Assembly (NCBI GenBank): GCA_017409905.1
Contig: JAFQRV010000018.1
Span: 1 to 53,160 of the forward strand
Source of the DNA: Bacilli bacterium
GTDB lineage: Bacteria; Bacillota_I; Bacilli_A; ML615J-28; CAG-313
Direction of reading: 5' to 3'
DNA length: 53,160 nt
Positions 34,718-44,143 of this stretch are shown piece by piece (positions within the stretch are counted from its first letter, which is position 1; each line of letters starts with the position of its first letter). Both the position numbers and the translations under genes were made by a program. The notes under the pieces were generated by a model. The model saw only the letters and a program-made list of their open reading frames with translations, did no database searches and was not told the origin of the DNA.

Positions 34718-34756
34718 TTAAAAATAGTATAATTAATATGATTAGGAAGTATTAAT

Positions 34757-35569
34757 ATGAGTAAACCAAGATTTCAACAAATATATATTGAAATAACAAA
34801 TATTTGTAATTTAAATTGTCCATTTTGTGTAGATACTAATAGAGTAAAAGAGTATATGTCAATTAGTAATTTTAAAACTATAATTGATAAAATAAAAGAT
34901 TATACTCATAGTATCTATTTACATGTAAAAGGTGAACCTCTAATTCACCCAAATTTCGAAGAGTTGTTAGAGATACTAATAAATACTAACATTAACACGA
35001 AAATTACGACTAATGGCACAAAATTGGACAAATTTGGCGATTTAATAATCAATAATCCAAATATTCATAAAGTTAACATATCATTACAATCTGTTATATA
35101 TTTAGATGAAAATAAACAAAAAGAATATTTTAAGAATTTAAAAAAGTTTTTAAGTAAAGTAAGAAATACTCATATCTATTTAAGAAATTGGGCTTTAGAT
35201 AATAAAGAAGATGAGATATTAAAAAAATACTTACTAAAGTTATATCCTAATAGTAAATTTATTGATGAAGAATTACTTAGTCCATTTATCCATTATTCTA
35301 AACAAGAGAAATTTGATTGGCCATCTATTAATAATGATGACCAAATTAATACTACTTGTTTAGGTGGAAAGAATCAATTAGGTATATTAGTAGATGGAAG
35401 TGTAGTACTTTGTTGTTTAGATAATAATGGGGATACCATTATAGGAAATATTTTTAAAGATCAAATGGTAGATATTTTAAATAGTGAATTATATCTTAAT
35501 GCAGTTAGAAAGATGCCATATTTTGAATTGTGTAAAAAATGCACGTATCGGTTGAAATTTAAAAAGTAA
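34757..35569 (+). CDS. Radical SAM protein with SPASM-like C-terminus
   Basis: A 270-residue iron-sulfur enzyme. CNLNCPFC at 17-24 (CxxxCxxC) binds the catalytic 4Fe-4S cluster and SAM; the C-terminal third has LGILVDGSVVLCCLDNNGD and ELCKKCTYR, as in SPASM-type auxiliary-cluster domains. This family includes peptide-modifying enzymes, tRNA and sugar enzymes; no precursor peptide gene is visible beside it. It lies 12 bp before the LytTR gene and has no terminator between, so they may share a transcript. Substrate unknown. Confidence 0.85.
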   Translation: MSKPRFQQIYIEITNICNLNCPFCVDTNRVKEYMSISNFKTIIDKIKDYTHSIYLHVKGEPLIHPNFEELLEILINTNINTKITTNGTKLDKFGDLIINNPNIHKVNISLQSVIYLDENKQKEYFKNLKKFLSKVRNTHIYLRNWALDNKEDEILKKYLLKLYPNSKFIDEELLSPFIHYSKQEKFDWPSINNDDQINTTCLGGKNQLGILVDGSVVLCCLDNNGDTIIGNIFKDQMVDILNSELYLNAVRKMPYFELCKKCTYRLKFKK

Positions 35570-35581
35570 GGAGGTACGCTT

Positions 35582-36028
35582 ATGAAGATAGAGATAATTA
35601 CTGAAGATACTAATGAAGAACTGACAATAAAGATTCATTGTAAGGAAGTGAATGAAGAAGTTGAAAGAATAATCAATTCACTTAAAAATTCTTCTATTAG
35701 TTTAATGGGTAAACTAGATGGCGAAAAAGTTGTAATAGACTTAAGAGACATCTATTATTTTGAAGCAGTAGAAAACAAAGTATTTGCTTATCTAGAAACT
35801 CAAGTATATGAAGTAGATTATAAGATTGCTGAATTAAATGATCTTCTTAAGAGTACTTCATTTATTCAAATAGCAAGAACAGTTGTATTAAATGTTGATA
35901 AAATTAAGAAAATTAAGACTATGGTAAATGGTCGTATATTAGCTGAACTTAATAATGAAGAAAAAATTATTATTACAAGAGTTTATGCTAATGACTTTAA
36001 AAAGAAAATTAGAGGAGGAAAGCGATAA
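35582..36028 (+). CDS. LytTR-domain transcriptional regulator
   Basis: A 148-residue protein with a LytTR DNA-binding domain in its C-terminal two thirds (IYYFEAVENKVFAYLE and FIQIARTVVLNVDKIKKI), preceded by a short N-terminal part and no receiver domain. Single-domain LytTR proteins paired with DUF3021 membrane proteins form a small regulatory unit (LytTR regulatory system type) that controls its own operon. AAGGAGG precedes the ATG. It overlaps the DUF3021 gene by one base. Confidence 0.9.
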   Translation: MKIEIITEDTNEELTIKIHCKEVNEEVERIINSLKNSSISLMGKLDGEKVVIDLRDIYYFEAVENKVFAYLETQVYEVDYKIAELNDLLKSTSFIQIARTVVLNVDKIKKIKTMVNGRILAELNNEEKIIITRVYANDFKKKIRGGKR

Positions 36029-36471
36029 TGAAAAAGATTTCAAGATTTTTAGTAAGTTTTTTAATTACTTTCATGATTATGTTTGCGATTGTATTTTTCG
36101 CGAAAATGTTAATTGACGCTTTAGTCTTCTCACAAAGAGCTATTAATTATACTTATATTTATTTAGAATTAGTAATAGTAGTAATATCTAGTTTATTATT
36201 AACTTTATTTTATCAGATTAATACAATTAATATTGTTGTTCAAATACTAGTTACATTTATTACAATCCAAATGGTTATTTATGGTTTTGGTATTATAACT
36301 GGTTGGTTCTCTTTTGAAAACTGGTTATTTGCTTTAATTACTGTATTATTTAGTGTATTAGGTTTAGTTTTTGTTGGATTCTTGATTTTATATTTAAGAA
36401 AGAGACAAATGAAAAATCTAAATAATCAATTGAATAGTTATAAGGAGCGTGACAATCATGAAAAAAATTAG
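36028..36471 (+). CDS. DUF3021 membrane protein, partner of LytTR
   Basis: A 147-residue protein with four hydrophobic segments (about 8-30, 40-65, 70-92 and 98-122) and a basic cytosolic tail. DUF3021 proteins are commonly encoded directly after LytTR genes and are thought to hold the regulator inactive at the membrane. The gene starts inside the LytTR stop (TAATG) and overlaps the next gene's start region by 14 bases. Function is from family context, not shown by the sequence itself. Confidence 0.85.
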   Translation: MKKISRFLVSFLITFMIMFAIVFFAKMLIDALVFSQRAINYTYIYLELVIVVISSLLLTLFYQINTINIVVQILVTFITIQMVIYGFGIITGWFSFENWLFALITVLFSVLGLVFVGFLILYLRKRQMKNLNNQLNSYKERDNHEKN

Positions 36472-37015
36472 CTTCTTATTAGTGTTATTGGTAATGTTAT
36501 TTACTTTTAAGGTACCTGTACTTGGTAAAAACATATCAACAATTGATTTAGAAAATTTAAATGTTCATATTACAGGAAGTAGTACATCAGTAATTGAATT
36601 ATCTTTTGAAACAGAAGAACCATTAATTAATTTGGTAATTTGGATGAATTATCAAATTGGTGATAATGATGTTAGAGATTTAATTTATGCTGAAAGAAAA
36701 GAACAAAGTAGTAGATGTGAAGTAATTTCTCGAGGGGAATTAAAAGATAATGGCCATTATTATTATTGTTTCAAATTAACATCTGTTGAGAAGATTAGTA
36801 CATTTGATTTTATTTTTAATTATGAGGTTGAAGGGGATTCAATTTCTCAAAAAGTTTATGTAACTAACGGTAATCCTAATTTTGAATCTGCGGTATTCTC
36901 TCCACTTAATGCGGTTATTATTGGTTTTACCGCAACTTTAGCTGCTGCTCTTGGAACATATGCCATAGTTAAAATGAGTGAAAAGAATGTTCAAATAAGT
37001 GACGAAGAGGAATAA
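36458..37015 (+). CDS. Exported protein with C-terminal membrane anchor
   Basis: A 185-residue protein with a signal peptide (KKISFLLVLLVMLFTF), an extracellular beta-rich domain of about 110 residues and a C-terminal hydrophobic segment (NAVIIGFTATLAAALGTYAIV) followed by a short charged tail, so most of it faces outside. AAGGAG at 36442-36447 fits ATG 36458 better than the upstream in-frame GTG. I do not recognise the outer domain. It follows the LytTR-DUF3021 pair in one unit, so it may be their output or sensor. Confidence 0.75.
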   Translation: MKKISFLLVLLVMLFTFKVPVLGKNISTIDLENLNVHITGSSTSVIELSFETEEPLINLVIWMNYQIGDNDVRDLIYAERKEQSSRCEVISRGELKDNGHYYYCFKLTSVEKISTFDFIFNYEVEGDSISQKVYVTNGNPNFESAVFSPLNAVIIGFTATLAAALGTYAIVKMSEKNVQISDEEE

Positions 37016-37016
37016 C

Positions 37017-38948
37017 ATGGGATACGCTTATTTAGAAGATTACCAAGAGATTAAAGTAATTAGTGAAAATTATAAAAAGAATACAATAGTTTCTATTAAA
37101 GATTTAGATATTAATTTAAAATTAATAAATAAGTATAGTGAAGGTAAATCAACACATTTAATTTATACATTAGACAGACCTTTAAAAACAAACATCGATT
37201 ATACAGTTTTAGTTGATAATGAAGAAATACCTTTATTCTTAGGAAGGGTAACTAGAAGTAAAAAATTTGAAGAAGAAAATAGTTACGATGGACCATTAGG
37301 AATTGAATATCATAAAAGATATACAATCTTTAGAATATGGTCTCCAGTTTGTAAAGAGGTAAAAGTTGTTTTCCCTACCATTAATCAAATATATGATTTA
37401 ACTTATATTGATAAAGGCCTTTGGGAAGTAAAAGTTAATAAAAAATTAGATAAAGTAGCTTATTATTTTCTTTCAAGAATAGATAATAATTACTTTAGAA
37501 CATTAGATCCATATGGAGTTTCAAGTTCATTAACTGATCAAGTGAACTATGTTATTGATCTAAAGAAAACTTATCAATTTAAACATAAAAGACCTATATT
37601 TAGTGGTGACTTAAACGATGCAATTATTTTAGAGGCTCATTTAAAAGATTTTACTTATAATATCGAAGGAAATGAAAGTCCATTTAGAAAAGCTATTAAA
37701 AAAGATTTATATGGTTTAAATTATGTAAAAGACTTAGGGATAACACATTTACAATTATTACCAATAAATAGTTTTTATGGTGTTGATGAAATCCAAAAAG
37801 ATAAACTATATAACTGGGGATATAACCCATTAGAGTATATGTCTTTAACAGGATGGTATTCAACTAGTCCAAATGATCCATATAATAAAATTAATGAATT
37901 TAAAGAACTAATAGATGTCTATCATCAAAATAATATTTGTATTAATTTAGATGTTGTATTTAATCATGTATATCAACACAATATGTTTTCTTATGGTAAA
38001 TTAGTGCCTGGTTATTCTTTTAGATGTGATGAAATAGGATATATGACTAATGGATCATATTGTGGTAATGATTTAGCAACAGAGCATTATATGATAAGAA
38101 GATTAATTGTTGATACTTGTCAGTTTTTTACAGAGTTTTATAATGTTGATGGTTTTAGATTTGATTTAATGGGTTTAATAGACGTTCAAACAATGAAAGA
38201 AATTGAAAAAGTCTTAAAAGAATTAAATAATCAAGTAGTATTATATGGTGAAGGTTGGTATATGAATACAGGCCTAAATCAACAATATCTTGCATCTAAT
38301 AAAACTGAATTACCAAATATTGGTTATTTTAGTGATACATTTAGAGATTATTTAAGAGGAAATCCATTTAAACTAGATAAATGTTTATTAACTGGAACCC
38401 CCCTTAATAAAGAAAAACTATTTAGTATTATTAAAGGTAGTGGTAATCCAAAACAATTAATTAATTATATTGAATGCCATGATAACTATACTTTAAATGA
38501 TCAATTAGATAAAGTAACAAAATTTACTTTAGAACAAAAAAAAGACTATCTAAAACTAGGATTAGCTTTAGTAGTCTTAAGTCAAGGTATTCCATTTATT
38601 CATTTAGGAATGGAATTTGGAAGAACTAAAAATGGTATTGATAATTCATATAAATCAAGTATTGAAATTAATCAAATTAATTGGAAAGAAACCAAAGAAT
38701 ATCAAGATGTAATTAGTTACTTAATTAAACTTATTAAAATTCGTAAAGAAAACAAGATATTTAGATTATCTAATAATAATATTATAGAAGAAGAATATCA
38801 ATTAATTAATAATAAAGAAAATTATTTGCTGTATAAAGTAAGTGATTATGAAGTTATTGTTACTAATACTTATGAAGAGTTTAATTATAATGAAGTCTTA
38901 ATTAATAAACCTGGTTTATATTTATTTAAAAATAAAACCCTTATTTAA
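37017..38948 (+). CDS. pulA: Type I pullulanase
   Basis: Debranching glucanase (GH13) that cuts alpha-1,6 links in glycogen, pullulan or limit dextrins. 643 residues: an N-terminal sandwich domain, CBM48 (HKRYTIFRIWSP), then the barrel with the YNWGYNPLEYM signature, nucleophile D383 in GFRFDLMG, acid/base E412 in YGEGW and H488-D489 in ECHDN. No signal peptide, so it acts on internal glycogen. ATG 37017 lies one base after the preceding stop with GAGG upstream; the earlier in-frame ATG has no better site. A bidirectional terminator follows. Confidence 0.95.
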   Translation: MGYAYLEDYQEIKVISENYKKNTIVSIKDLDINLKLINKYSEGKSTHLIYTLDRPLKTNIDYTVLVDNEEIPLFLGRVTRSKKFEEENSYDGPLGIEYHKRYTIFRIWSPVCKEVKVVFPTINQIYDLTYIDKGLWEVKVNKKLDKVAYYFLSRIDNNYFRTLDPYGVSSSLTDQVNYVIDLKKTYQFKHKRPIFSGDLNDAIILEAHLKDFTYNIEGNESPFRKAIKKDLYGLNYVKDLGITHLQLLPINSFYGVDEIQKDKLYNWGYNPLEYMSLTGWYSTSPNDPYNKINEFKELIDVYHQNNICINLDVVFNHVYQHNMFSYGKLVPGYSFRCDEIGYMTNGSYCGNDLATEHYMIRRLIVDTCQFFTEFYNVDGFRFDLMGLIDVQTMKEIEKVLKELNNQVVLYGEGWYMNTGLNQQYLASNKTELPNIGYFSDTFRDYLRGNPFKLDKCLLTGTPLNKEKLFSIIKGSGNPKQLINYIECHDNYTLNDQLDKVTKFTLEQKKDYLKLGLALVVLSQGIPFIHLGMEFGRTKNGIDNSYKSSIEINQINWKETKEYQDVISYLIKLIKIRKENKIFRLSNNNIIEEEYQLINNKENYLLYKVSDYEVIVTNTYEEFNYNEVLINKPGLYLFKNKTLI

Positions 38949-38974
38949 CATTTGTTAAATAAGGGTATTTTTTA
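38936..38974. terminator. Bidirectional terminator between pulA and the ABC operon
   Basis: Thirteen-base arms CCCTTATTTAACA / TGTTAAATAAGGG (38938-38950, 38953-38965), loop TT, T run on one side and A/T-rich on the other. Confidence 0.9.
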
Positions 38975-41551
38975 TTATAATTCTCCTCTTTCATTAATAA
39001 CATCAATAATCTTTTGACGCATAATCTTAAATAAAGGTAAAAATAAAGCTAAGAATGCGATTACAATTACAAAGACAACTAAGAAGATAGGTGAACGATA
39101 AGTCATCATATACATCGATAAATGAATTACATTCAAACTATCAAAGATTGTCTGGTCGTATAATTGAATTGCGATATTACCTAAAATTAAAGCAATTATA
39201 TAAGATAAAGTACAAATCATTAATGTTTGGAAAATAAAGATTAAAGAAACTTCAAATCCAGATAAACCGATAGATCTAAATGTACCTATCTCTTTTCTAG
39301 CATCTACGATATCTAAAGAGATAATTGTCCATAAGATACCAATAGTAAATACTGCAAATACAAATACACCCGCTTTAGATAATAAGTTAACAAATGGAGA
39401 TATTTCATAAGTATCAATATCTTCACGATATTTGAATAGGTCAATTATATAGCCATTATCATAAGCTGTTTTAAATTGTTCATAAGCTTTTTCTTCAAAT
39501 TGAGGCATTTCCGCAAGCAAAAATGAATTATTTTTAGGACCATTATTAAAGATGAATTCCATTACTGGTTGTGATATACCAATAGTCATACCATTAATAC
39601 CAGTAATACCAACTATTTGGGCATTTAATTCATAAATTTGACCGTTATTATTAATTTCAATAACAACATTTTTATTTCTTCTATCAAAAGTTCTATAGTA
39701 ATCTGAATAAGAAGTAGGTTCCCCAGGATCGCTATTAGTTAACTTAGAGAAAATAGAATAAGGAACAACAATTTGAGCAACTGAATTATCTACATTAGTA
39801 CCAATAGGGCTAGAATCACTTATATCAGTTTTAAATGATTTAAGATTAACCTTATTAGTAGTAACAGTATAAGAACTAATGTCTGTAGTCTTTGAATATC
39901 TAGGTGAACGAATAGAAATATTTAAAGTTGTTTGAGAACAATCAATTTTTGCCATCAATACACTTGTTTCTTTAATATAACTATCTTTATTAAGATATAC
40001 GGTATTAATTGTTTTATATTCATTTAAAAATGCATAATATAATTTATTTTCAGTATCAATGTTATTATCCAAAGCAAAACCAGCATATTTTTCATAATTG
40101 GTATTTATAATACCACATATTGTATATTCTTCTTTACTAGATAAAGTAATTTTTTTGCCAATATATTTATATAAATCAAGATTTTCTTGGAAATTGTCAA
40201 AGTGTTCATACATTTTAATAATATAATCGGTAACCATTACTTCGTTTTTACCATCTATAGGTTCTCTACCTGCAATTATATTATATTCATTTGAACTATC
40301 ATATTTTGTAAGATATTGAATTTCTCCCGTATAGAAAGAATTAATTAATCTACTTTCAGTATCTTCAATTAAAGGAATAGAAACACTTTGGTATTCATGA
40401 AGATTTAAATCAGGTATAGCTTCTTTTACTTTATCATAACTTCCCGATAGTAAAGTAGTACCGGCATAATCATCATAAATTGATGTTTTAACATAATCTT
40501 CAGGAAGTTCAACTTTATCTAATAAGTCTGCATATAAATAACCATTGTCAATAGATGTATATACATTTTGTCTAATTGTATCGTTATTTAATTCTATCGT
40601 AAAACTAAAAAAAGCAAGGCTAAGAGCGCAAATAAGCATCATTAGTATAAATCTAAACTTTTTGTTGTTAATATTTTTTAACGCAAGTTTTAATATAGTC
40701 ATAACAGGAGCAGTAACTTTAGTTAAAGTTAAGTTATCAGACTCTTCAATGTTTTTTAACTTTTTAGAAACAACTTTAACAGTTTCGATTGATTCATCAA
40801 TAGTATTAGGCAATAACGGATTGTGATCATTTTCCGTAAATGGAGCATTAGTATCTTGAACTAAAGCGCCATCTTCAATTTTAATAATACGATCACCATA
40901 TTTGTAAGCTGATTCTTCATCATGAGTAACAACTAAGATTAAACGATCTTTGGATAATTCTTTTAATAAATCAAAGATTGTTGCGCCTGTAACACTATCT
41001 AAATTACCTGTAGGTTCATCAGCAATAATTAATTTTGGATTCTTAATTAAAGCTCTAGCAATCGCAATTCTTTGTCTTTGACCACCTGATAATTGATTAA
41101 TCTTTCTTTTCTTTAATTGAGATAAGCCAACTAAATCAATAATCTCATTTGTACGTCTTTTAATTTCTTTTCTATTAACATTTTGCATTTCTAAAGGTAA
41201 TGCAATATTGTCAAATAAGTTTAAATCTTTTAAAATATTATATTCTTGGAAAACAAATCCTAGATAACTATTTAAATAGTTGTTATGTTCAGCAGAAGTG
41301 AATTTACCAAAGTCAGCACCTTCAATTAAAATTCTACCAACTTCTGGTTTATCTAATCCACCTAATATATTTAATAGAGTAGATTTACCACATCCTGATT
41401 GACCTAAAACAAATACTAATCCTTGATATGGCAATTCTAAAGAGATGTTCTTTAAAGCATGAACTTTTTCATCACCTGATTGATAGTATTTATTAATGTT
41501 TTCTAATTTAATCATAATATTTTGTTCTTTTAAAGATGTTTTATTATTCAT
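38975..41551 (-). CDS. ABC transporter, fused ATPase-permease (MacB/FtsX type)
   Basis: An 858-residue fusion: N-terminal ABC ATPase (Walker A GQSGCGKST, signature LSGGQRQR, IIADEPTGNLDS) and a C-terminal FtsX-like permease with one hydrophobic segment near 305, a large extracytoplasmic region of about 350 residues, and three more segments near 735, 790 and 830. AGAGGTG precedes ATG 41551; a second in-frame ATG (MIKLENINKYY) is 36 bases downstream. This order is typical of MacB/LolCD-like mechanotransmission transporters. It is the last gene of an operon with a sister fusion and a WG-repeat lipoprotein. The cargo is unknown. Confidence 0.9.
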   Translation of the reverse strand: MNNKTSLKEQNIMIKLENINKYYQSGDEKVHALKNISLELPYQGLVFVLGQSGCGKSTLLNILGGLDKPEVGRILIEGADFGKFTSAEHNNYLNSYLGFVFQEYNILKDLNLFDNIALPLEMQNVNRKEIKRRTNEIIDLVGLSQLKKRKINQLSGGQRQRIAIARALIKNPKLIIADEPTGNLDSVTGATIFDLLKELSKDRLILVVTHDEESAYKYGDRIIKIEDGALVQDTNAPFTENDHNPLLPNTIDESIETVKVVSKKLKNIEESDNLTLTKVTAPVMTILKLALKNINNKKFRFILMMLICALSLAFFSFTIELNNDTIRQNVYTSIDNGYLYADLLDKVELPEDYVKTSIYDDYAGTTLLSGSYDKVKEAIPDLNLHEYQSVSIPLIEDTESRLINSFYTGEIQYLTKYDSSNEYNIIAGREPIDGKNEVMVTDYIIKMYEHFDNFQENLDLYKYIGKKITLSSKEEYTICGIINTNYEKYAGFALDNNIDTENKLYYAFLNEYKTINTVYLNKDSYIKETSVLMAKIDCSQTTLNISIRSPRYSKTTDISSYTVTTNKVNLKSFKTDISDSSPIGTNVDNSVAQIVVPYSIFSKLTNSDPGEPTSYSDYYRTFDRRNKNVVIEINNNGQIYELNAQIVGITGINGMTIGISQPVMEFIFNNGPKNNSFLLAEMPQFEEKAYEQFKTAYDNGYIIDLFKYREDIDTYEISPFVNLLSKAGVFVFAVFTIGILWTIISLDIVDARKEIGTFRSIGLSGFEVSLIFIFQTLMICTLSYIIALILGNIAIQLYDQTIFDSLNVIHLSMYMMTYRSPIFLVVFVIVIAFLALFLPLFKIMRQKIIDVINERGEL

Positions 41552-41560
41552 GGTACACCT

Positions 41561-44134
41561 CTAAATTGTCTTAATAACATCAACCGGATTTTTACGGCTA
41601 AGGTTAATAAGAGGAATAATTACAGAAATTATTGGTGTGAGTAATGCAATTAAAAGCACAATCAAAGAACCAACAATTGACATTTTAATAATGGATAAGT
41701 TAACTGCAGCAAGTGATGTAAAGTGAGCATCTAATACTAGTAAGAATACACCTGTACCAATTAAACTTATTAAGAATGCTACAACACCAAGTATAATTAC
41801 TTGGAACAAGTAAATTAATGATATTTTCCAACCACTAAATCCTAGTGACATGTAAATACCAATATCCCTTGTGCTATTTTTAATATTAATAATAACAAAA
41901 TTAAATATTAATAATACACTAAATAAAGCAAATACAAAGAATACCGCAATAAATAAAGCTAAATTGTTTTTAATAAAGTTATCAACAAGAAGAACTTTAC
42001 TAAAACTTGTATTAGTGATATTCATTTCATTATTAATAAATTCACGATATAAATTTGAATTAACTTCTAAATACTCATTTTTACTGAAATCTGTTTTTCT
42101 TAAATTTTGATATTTTTCAATATATAAGTTAATAAATCCACCATCTAGGAAAGTTGATTTTAAAATTTTGTTAAAGTCTGTATCTTGTTTACCAGTAGAT
42201 GCATTTATTGGGAAGTCCTCATTAGGTGCAAAATAAACAATTGCCTCATCATCATTATCAATTACAGAAGTAATATTAAAGATAAAATTAGAAGGGATAT
42301 ATCTAGTAAATGATACGAAGTTTGATGCATAAACCGGTTGCATAACATATTCAGTCATTGTATTGTCTGTATGAATAGGTATTTCATAGTAAACTTTATT
42401 AAATAATAAGTCACATTTGGAATCTGTTTCACTTGATAAACCTTCATCAATCGTAATATTTAAAATCTTCTTGAAGAATCCACTTGTAACCGCAACTTGA
42501 GTAGGTTCACCTTCAGCATGTATTGTTGGTGCTTTACCATTTTTATTGATAACAAAATTATTTTCTGTAGGCCAAGTAGTAAATAAAATATCACTACCAG
42601 TACCTTCATCAGCGACCATATTATAAACTACATCGTTTCTAAAATATTTAATGTTTTCATAACTGAAGAAGGTAATGTAATCATTTGTATCCATAAAAAT
42701 GGCATTATAAAATGGAGTATTATCAAAGAAAGCATTTTGAGCTTTACTATCATTGGTAGCTGAATCATTAAAATATGTAAAACTATTCTTATGGACTTCA
42801 TAATCTGTTTTTAAGATACCAGTAATAACTAATTCATATTTAATAGAATCAAAAGTGAGTTTTTGTCCTAATAAACTACGGATATTTTTTACTGAAGTTC
42901 CAAAGAAGTTTTGAAATAATAAATTTTCAGCTAAATAGTCAGTAATAAAGACTTTAATTTGACCCTCTTCTTTTTCAATATTTTGAGTATATAAATAACC
43001 AATGCTATCAGGTAAAGTATTTATATCATAAATATAACTAATAGAATTTAAATAAAATTCTTCTTCAGTAACACTATTTACATCAATTGGTAAATCAAAA
43101 GTCATACCTTTTAATACGGAAATCATATTTTCAACATCTTTATTTATATAATTTTGATTAAATAAAGAAAATTGGAATTCGTAGAAAGCTGAATCAGATG
43201 TATAACCACGAGATTTATATTTATTTTTTAAAGTTACAACATTATTGTTAAACTCATCTTGATATTTTGCGTAAGTTAAAGTTGTATCAGCTAAAGACAT
43301 ATTGATAACAACTCCTGCGAATATTAAAGCAATAGAGAATAGCAAAATCATAAAGACAAATCTTTTAATGTTTTTAAAGATTGACTTAATTGATAAATTT
43401 AAACTTGTTTTAGTTGAAACAGAAATTGGTGTTAAAGTATATTCAGTTTCAACTAGTTCTTCAGAAAGTGTATCTTTAGTAACAACACCATCTTTAATTT
43501 CAATTGTTCGATCAGAATAATCTTTTGCTAGTTGATCATTATGAGTAACGATTATTACTAAATGATCAAGAGATAACTCTTTTAATAAATCCATGATGAT
43601 TTTACTGTTTTTACTATCTAAGTTACCAGTAGGTTCATCAGCAATAATAACTCTTGGATTTTTAATTAAACTTCTTGCAATCGCAACTCTTTGTCTTTGA
43701 CCGCCAGATAATTGGTTCATCATCCGGTTTTCTAGTCCGGTCAAACCAACTTTATCAATAATATTTTGAATCTTATCCGCATTAGCTTTTAAATCTTGAT
43801 GTTGAAGTTCTAAGCTAATCGCAATGTTTTCATAAACGCTTAAACCTTTTAATACATTAAATTCTTGGAAAATAAATCCAATGTAAGTATTTCGATAAGT
43901 ATTATATTTTTGTTTGTTATATTCTTTAGTATTAACACCATCAATAATTAACTCACCACTATCATATGAATCAATACCACCAATAACATTTAGAAGTGTT
44001 GATTTACCACTACCACTCTTACCTAAGATGAAGTTCATTCCTTTTTCGCCAAACTTTAAATTAACATCTTTTAAAGCGTGAAAATTTTGACCACCTGATT
44101 TGTAAAATTTATTTATGTTTTTTAATACAATCAT
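41561..44134 (-). CDS. ABC transporter, fused ATPase-permease (sister of the 38975 gene)
   Basis: An 857-residue fusion with the same plan: ATPase with GKSGSGKST, LSGGQRQR and IIADEPTGNLDS, then a FtsX-like permease with one segment near 275, an extracytoplasmic loop of over 400 residues, and three C-terminal segments near 755, 800 and 835. The two outer domains are not closely alike in sequence, so the pair may act as a heterodimer exposing two different periplasmic faces. AGAGGTG precedes the start. It begins 9 bp after the WG-repeat gene, and its sister follows 9 bp later. Confidence 0.9.
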   Translation of the reverse strand: MIVLKNINKFYKSGGQNFHALKDVNLKFGEKGMNFILGKSGSGKSTLLNVIGGIDSYDSGELIIDGVNTKEYNKQKYNTYRNTYIGFIFQEFNVLKGLSVYENIAISLELQHQDLKANADKIQNIIDKVGLTGLENRMMNQLSGGQRQRVAIARSLIKNPRVIIADEPTGNLDSKNSKIIMDLLKELSLDHLVIIVTHNDQLAKDYSDRTIEIKDGVVTKDTLSEELVETEYTLTPISVSTKTSLNLSIKSIFKNIKRFVFMILLFSIALIFAGVVINMSLADTTLTYAKYQDEFNNNVVTLKNKYKSRGYTSDSAFYEFQFSLFNQNYINKDVENMISVLKGMTFDLPIDVNSVTEEEFYLNSISYIYDINTLPDSIGYLYTQNIEKEEGQIKVFITDYLAENLLFQNFFGTSVKNIRSLLGQKLTFDSIKYELVITGILKTDYEVHKNSFTYFNDSATNDSKAQNAFFDNTPFYNAIFMDTNDYITFFSYENIKYFRNDVVYNMVADEGTGSDILFTTWPTENNFVINKNGKAPTIHAEGEPTQVAVTSGFFKKILNITIDEGLSSETDSKCDLLFNKVYYEIPIHTDNTMTEYVMQPVYASNFVSFTRYIPSNFIFNITSVIDNDDEAIVYFAPNEDFPINASTGKQDTDFNKILKSTFLDGGFINLYIEKYQNLRKTDFSKNEYLEVNSNLYREFINNEMNITNTSFSKVLLVDNFIKNNLALFIAVFFVFALFSVLLIFNFVIINIKNSTRDIGIYMSLGFSGWKISLIYLFQVIILGVVAFLISLIGTGVFLLVLDAHFTSLAAVNLSIIKMSIVGSLIVLLIALLTPIISVIIPLINLSRKNPVDVIKTI

Positions 44135-44143
44135 AATTCACCT

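Noticed and set aside
36449-36457. GTG start for the exported protein, and GTG 7267 for mtaB
   Set aside because: In both cases the following ATG is better spaced from a ribosome site and gives a more typical N-terminus.
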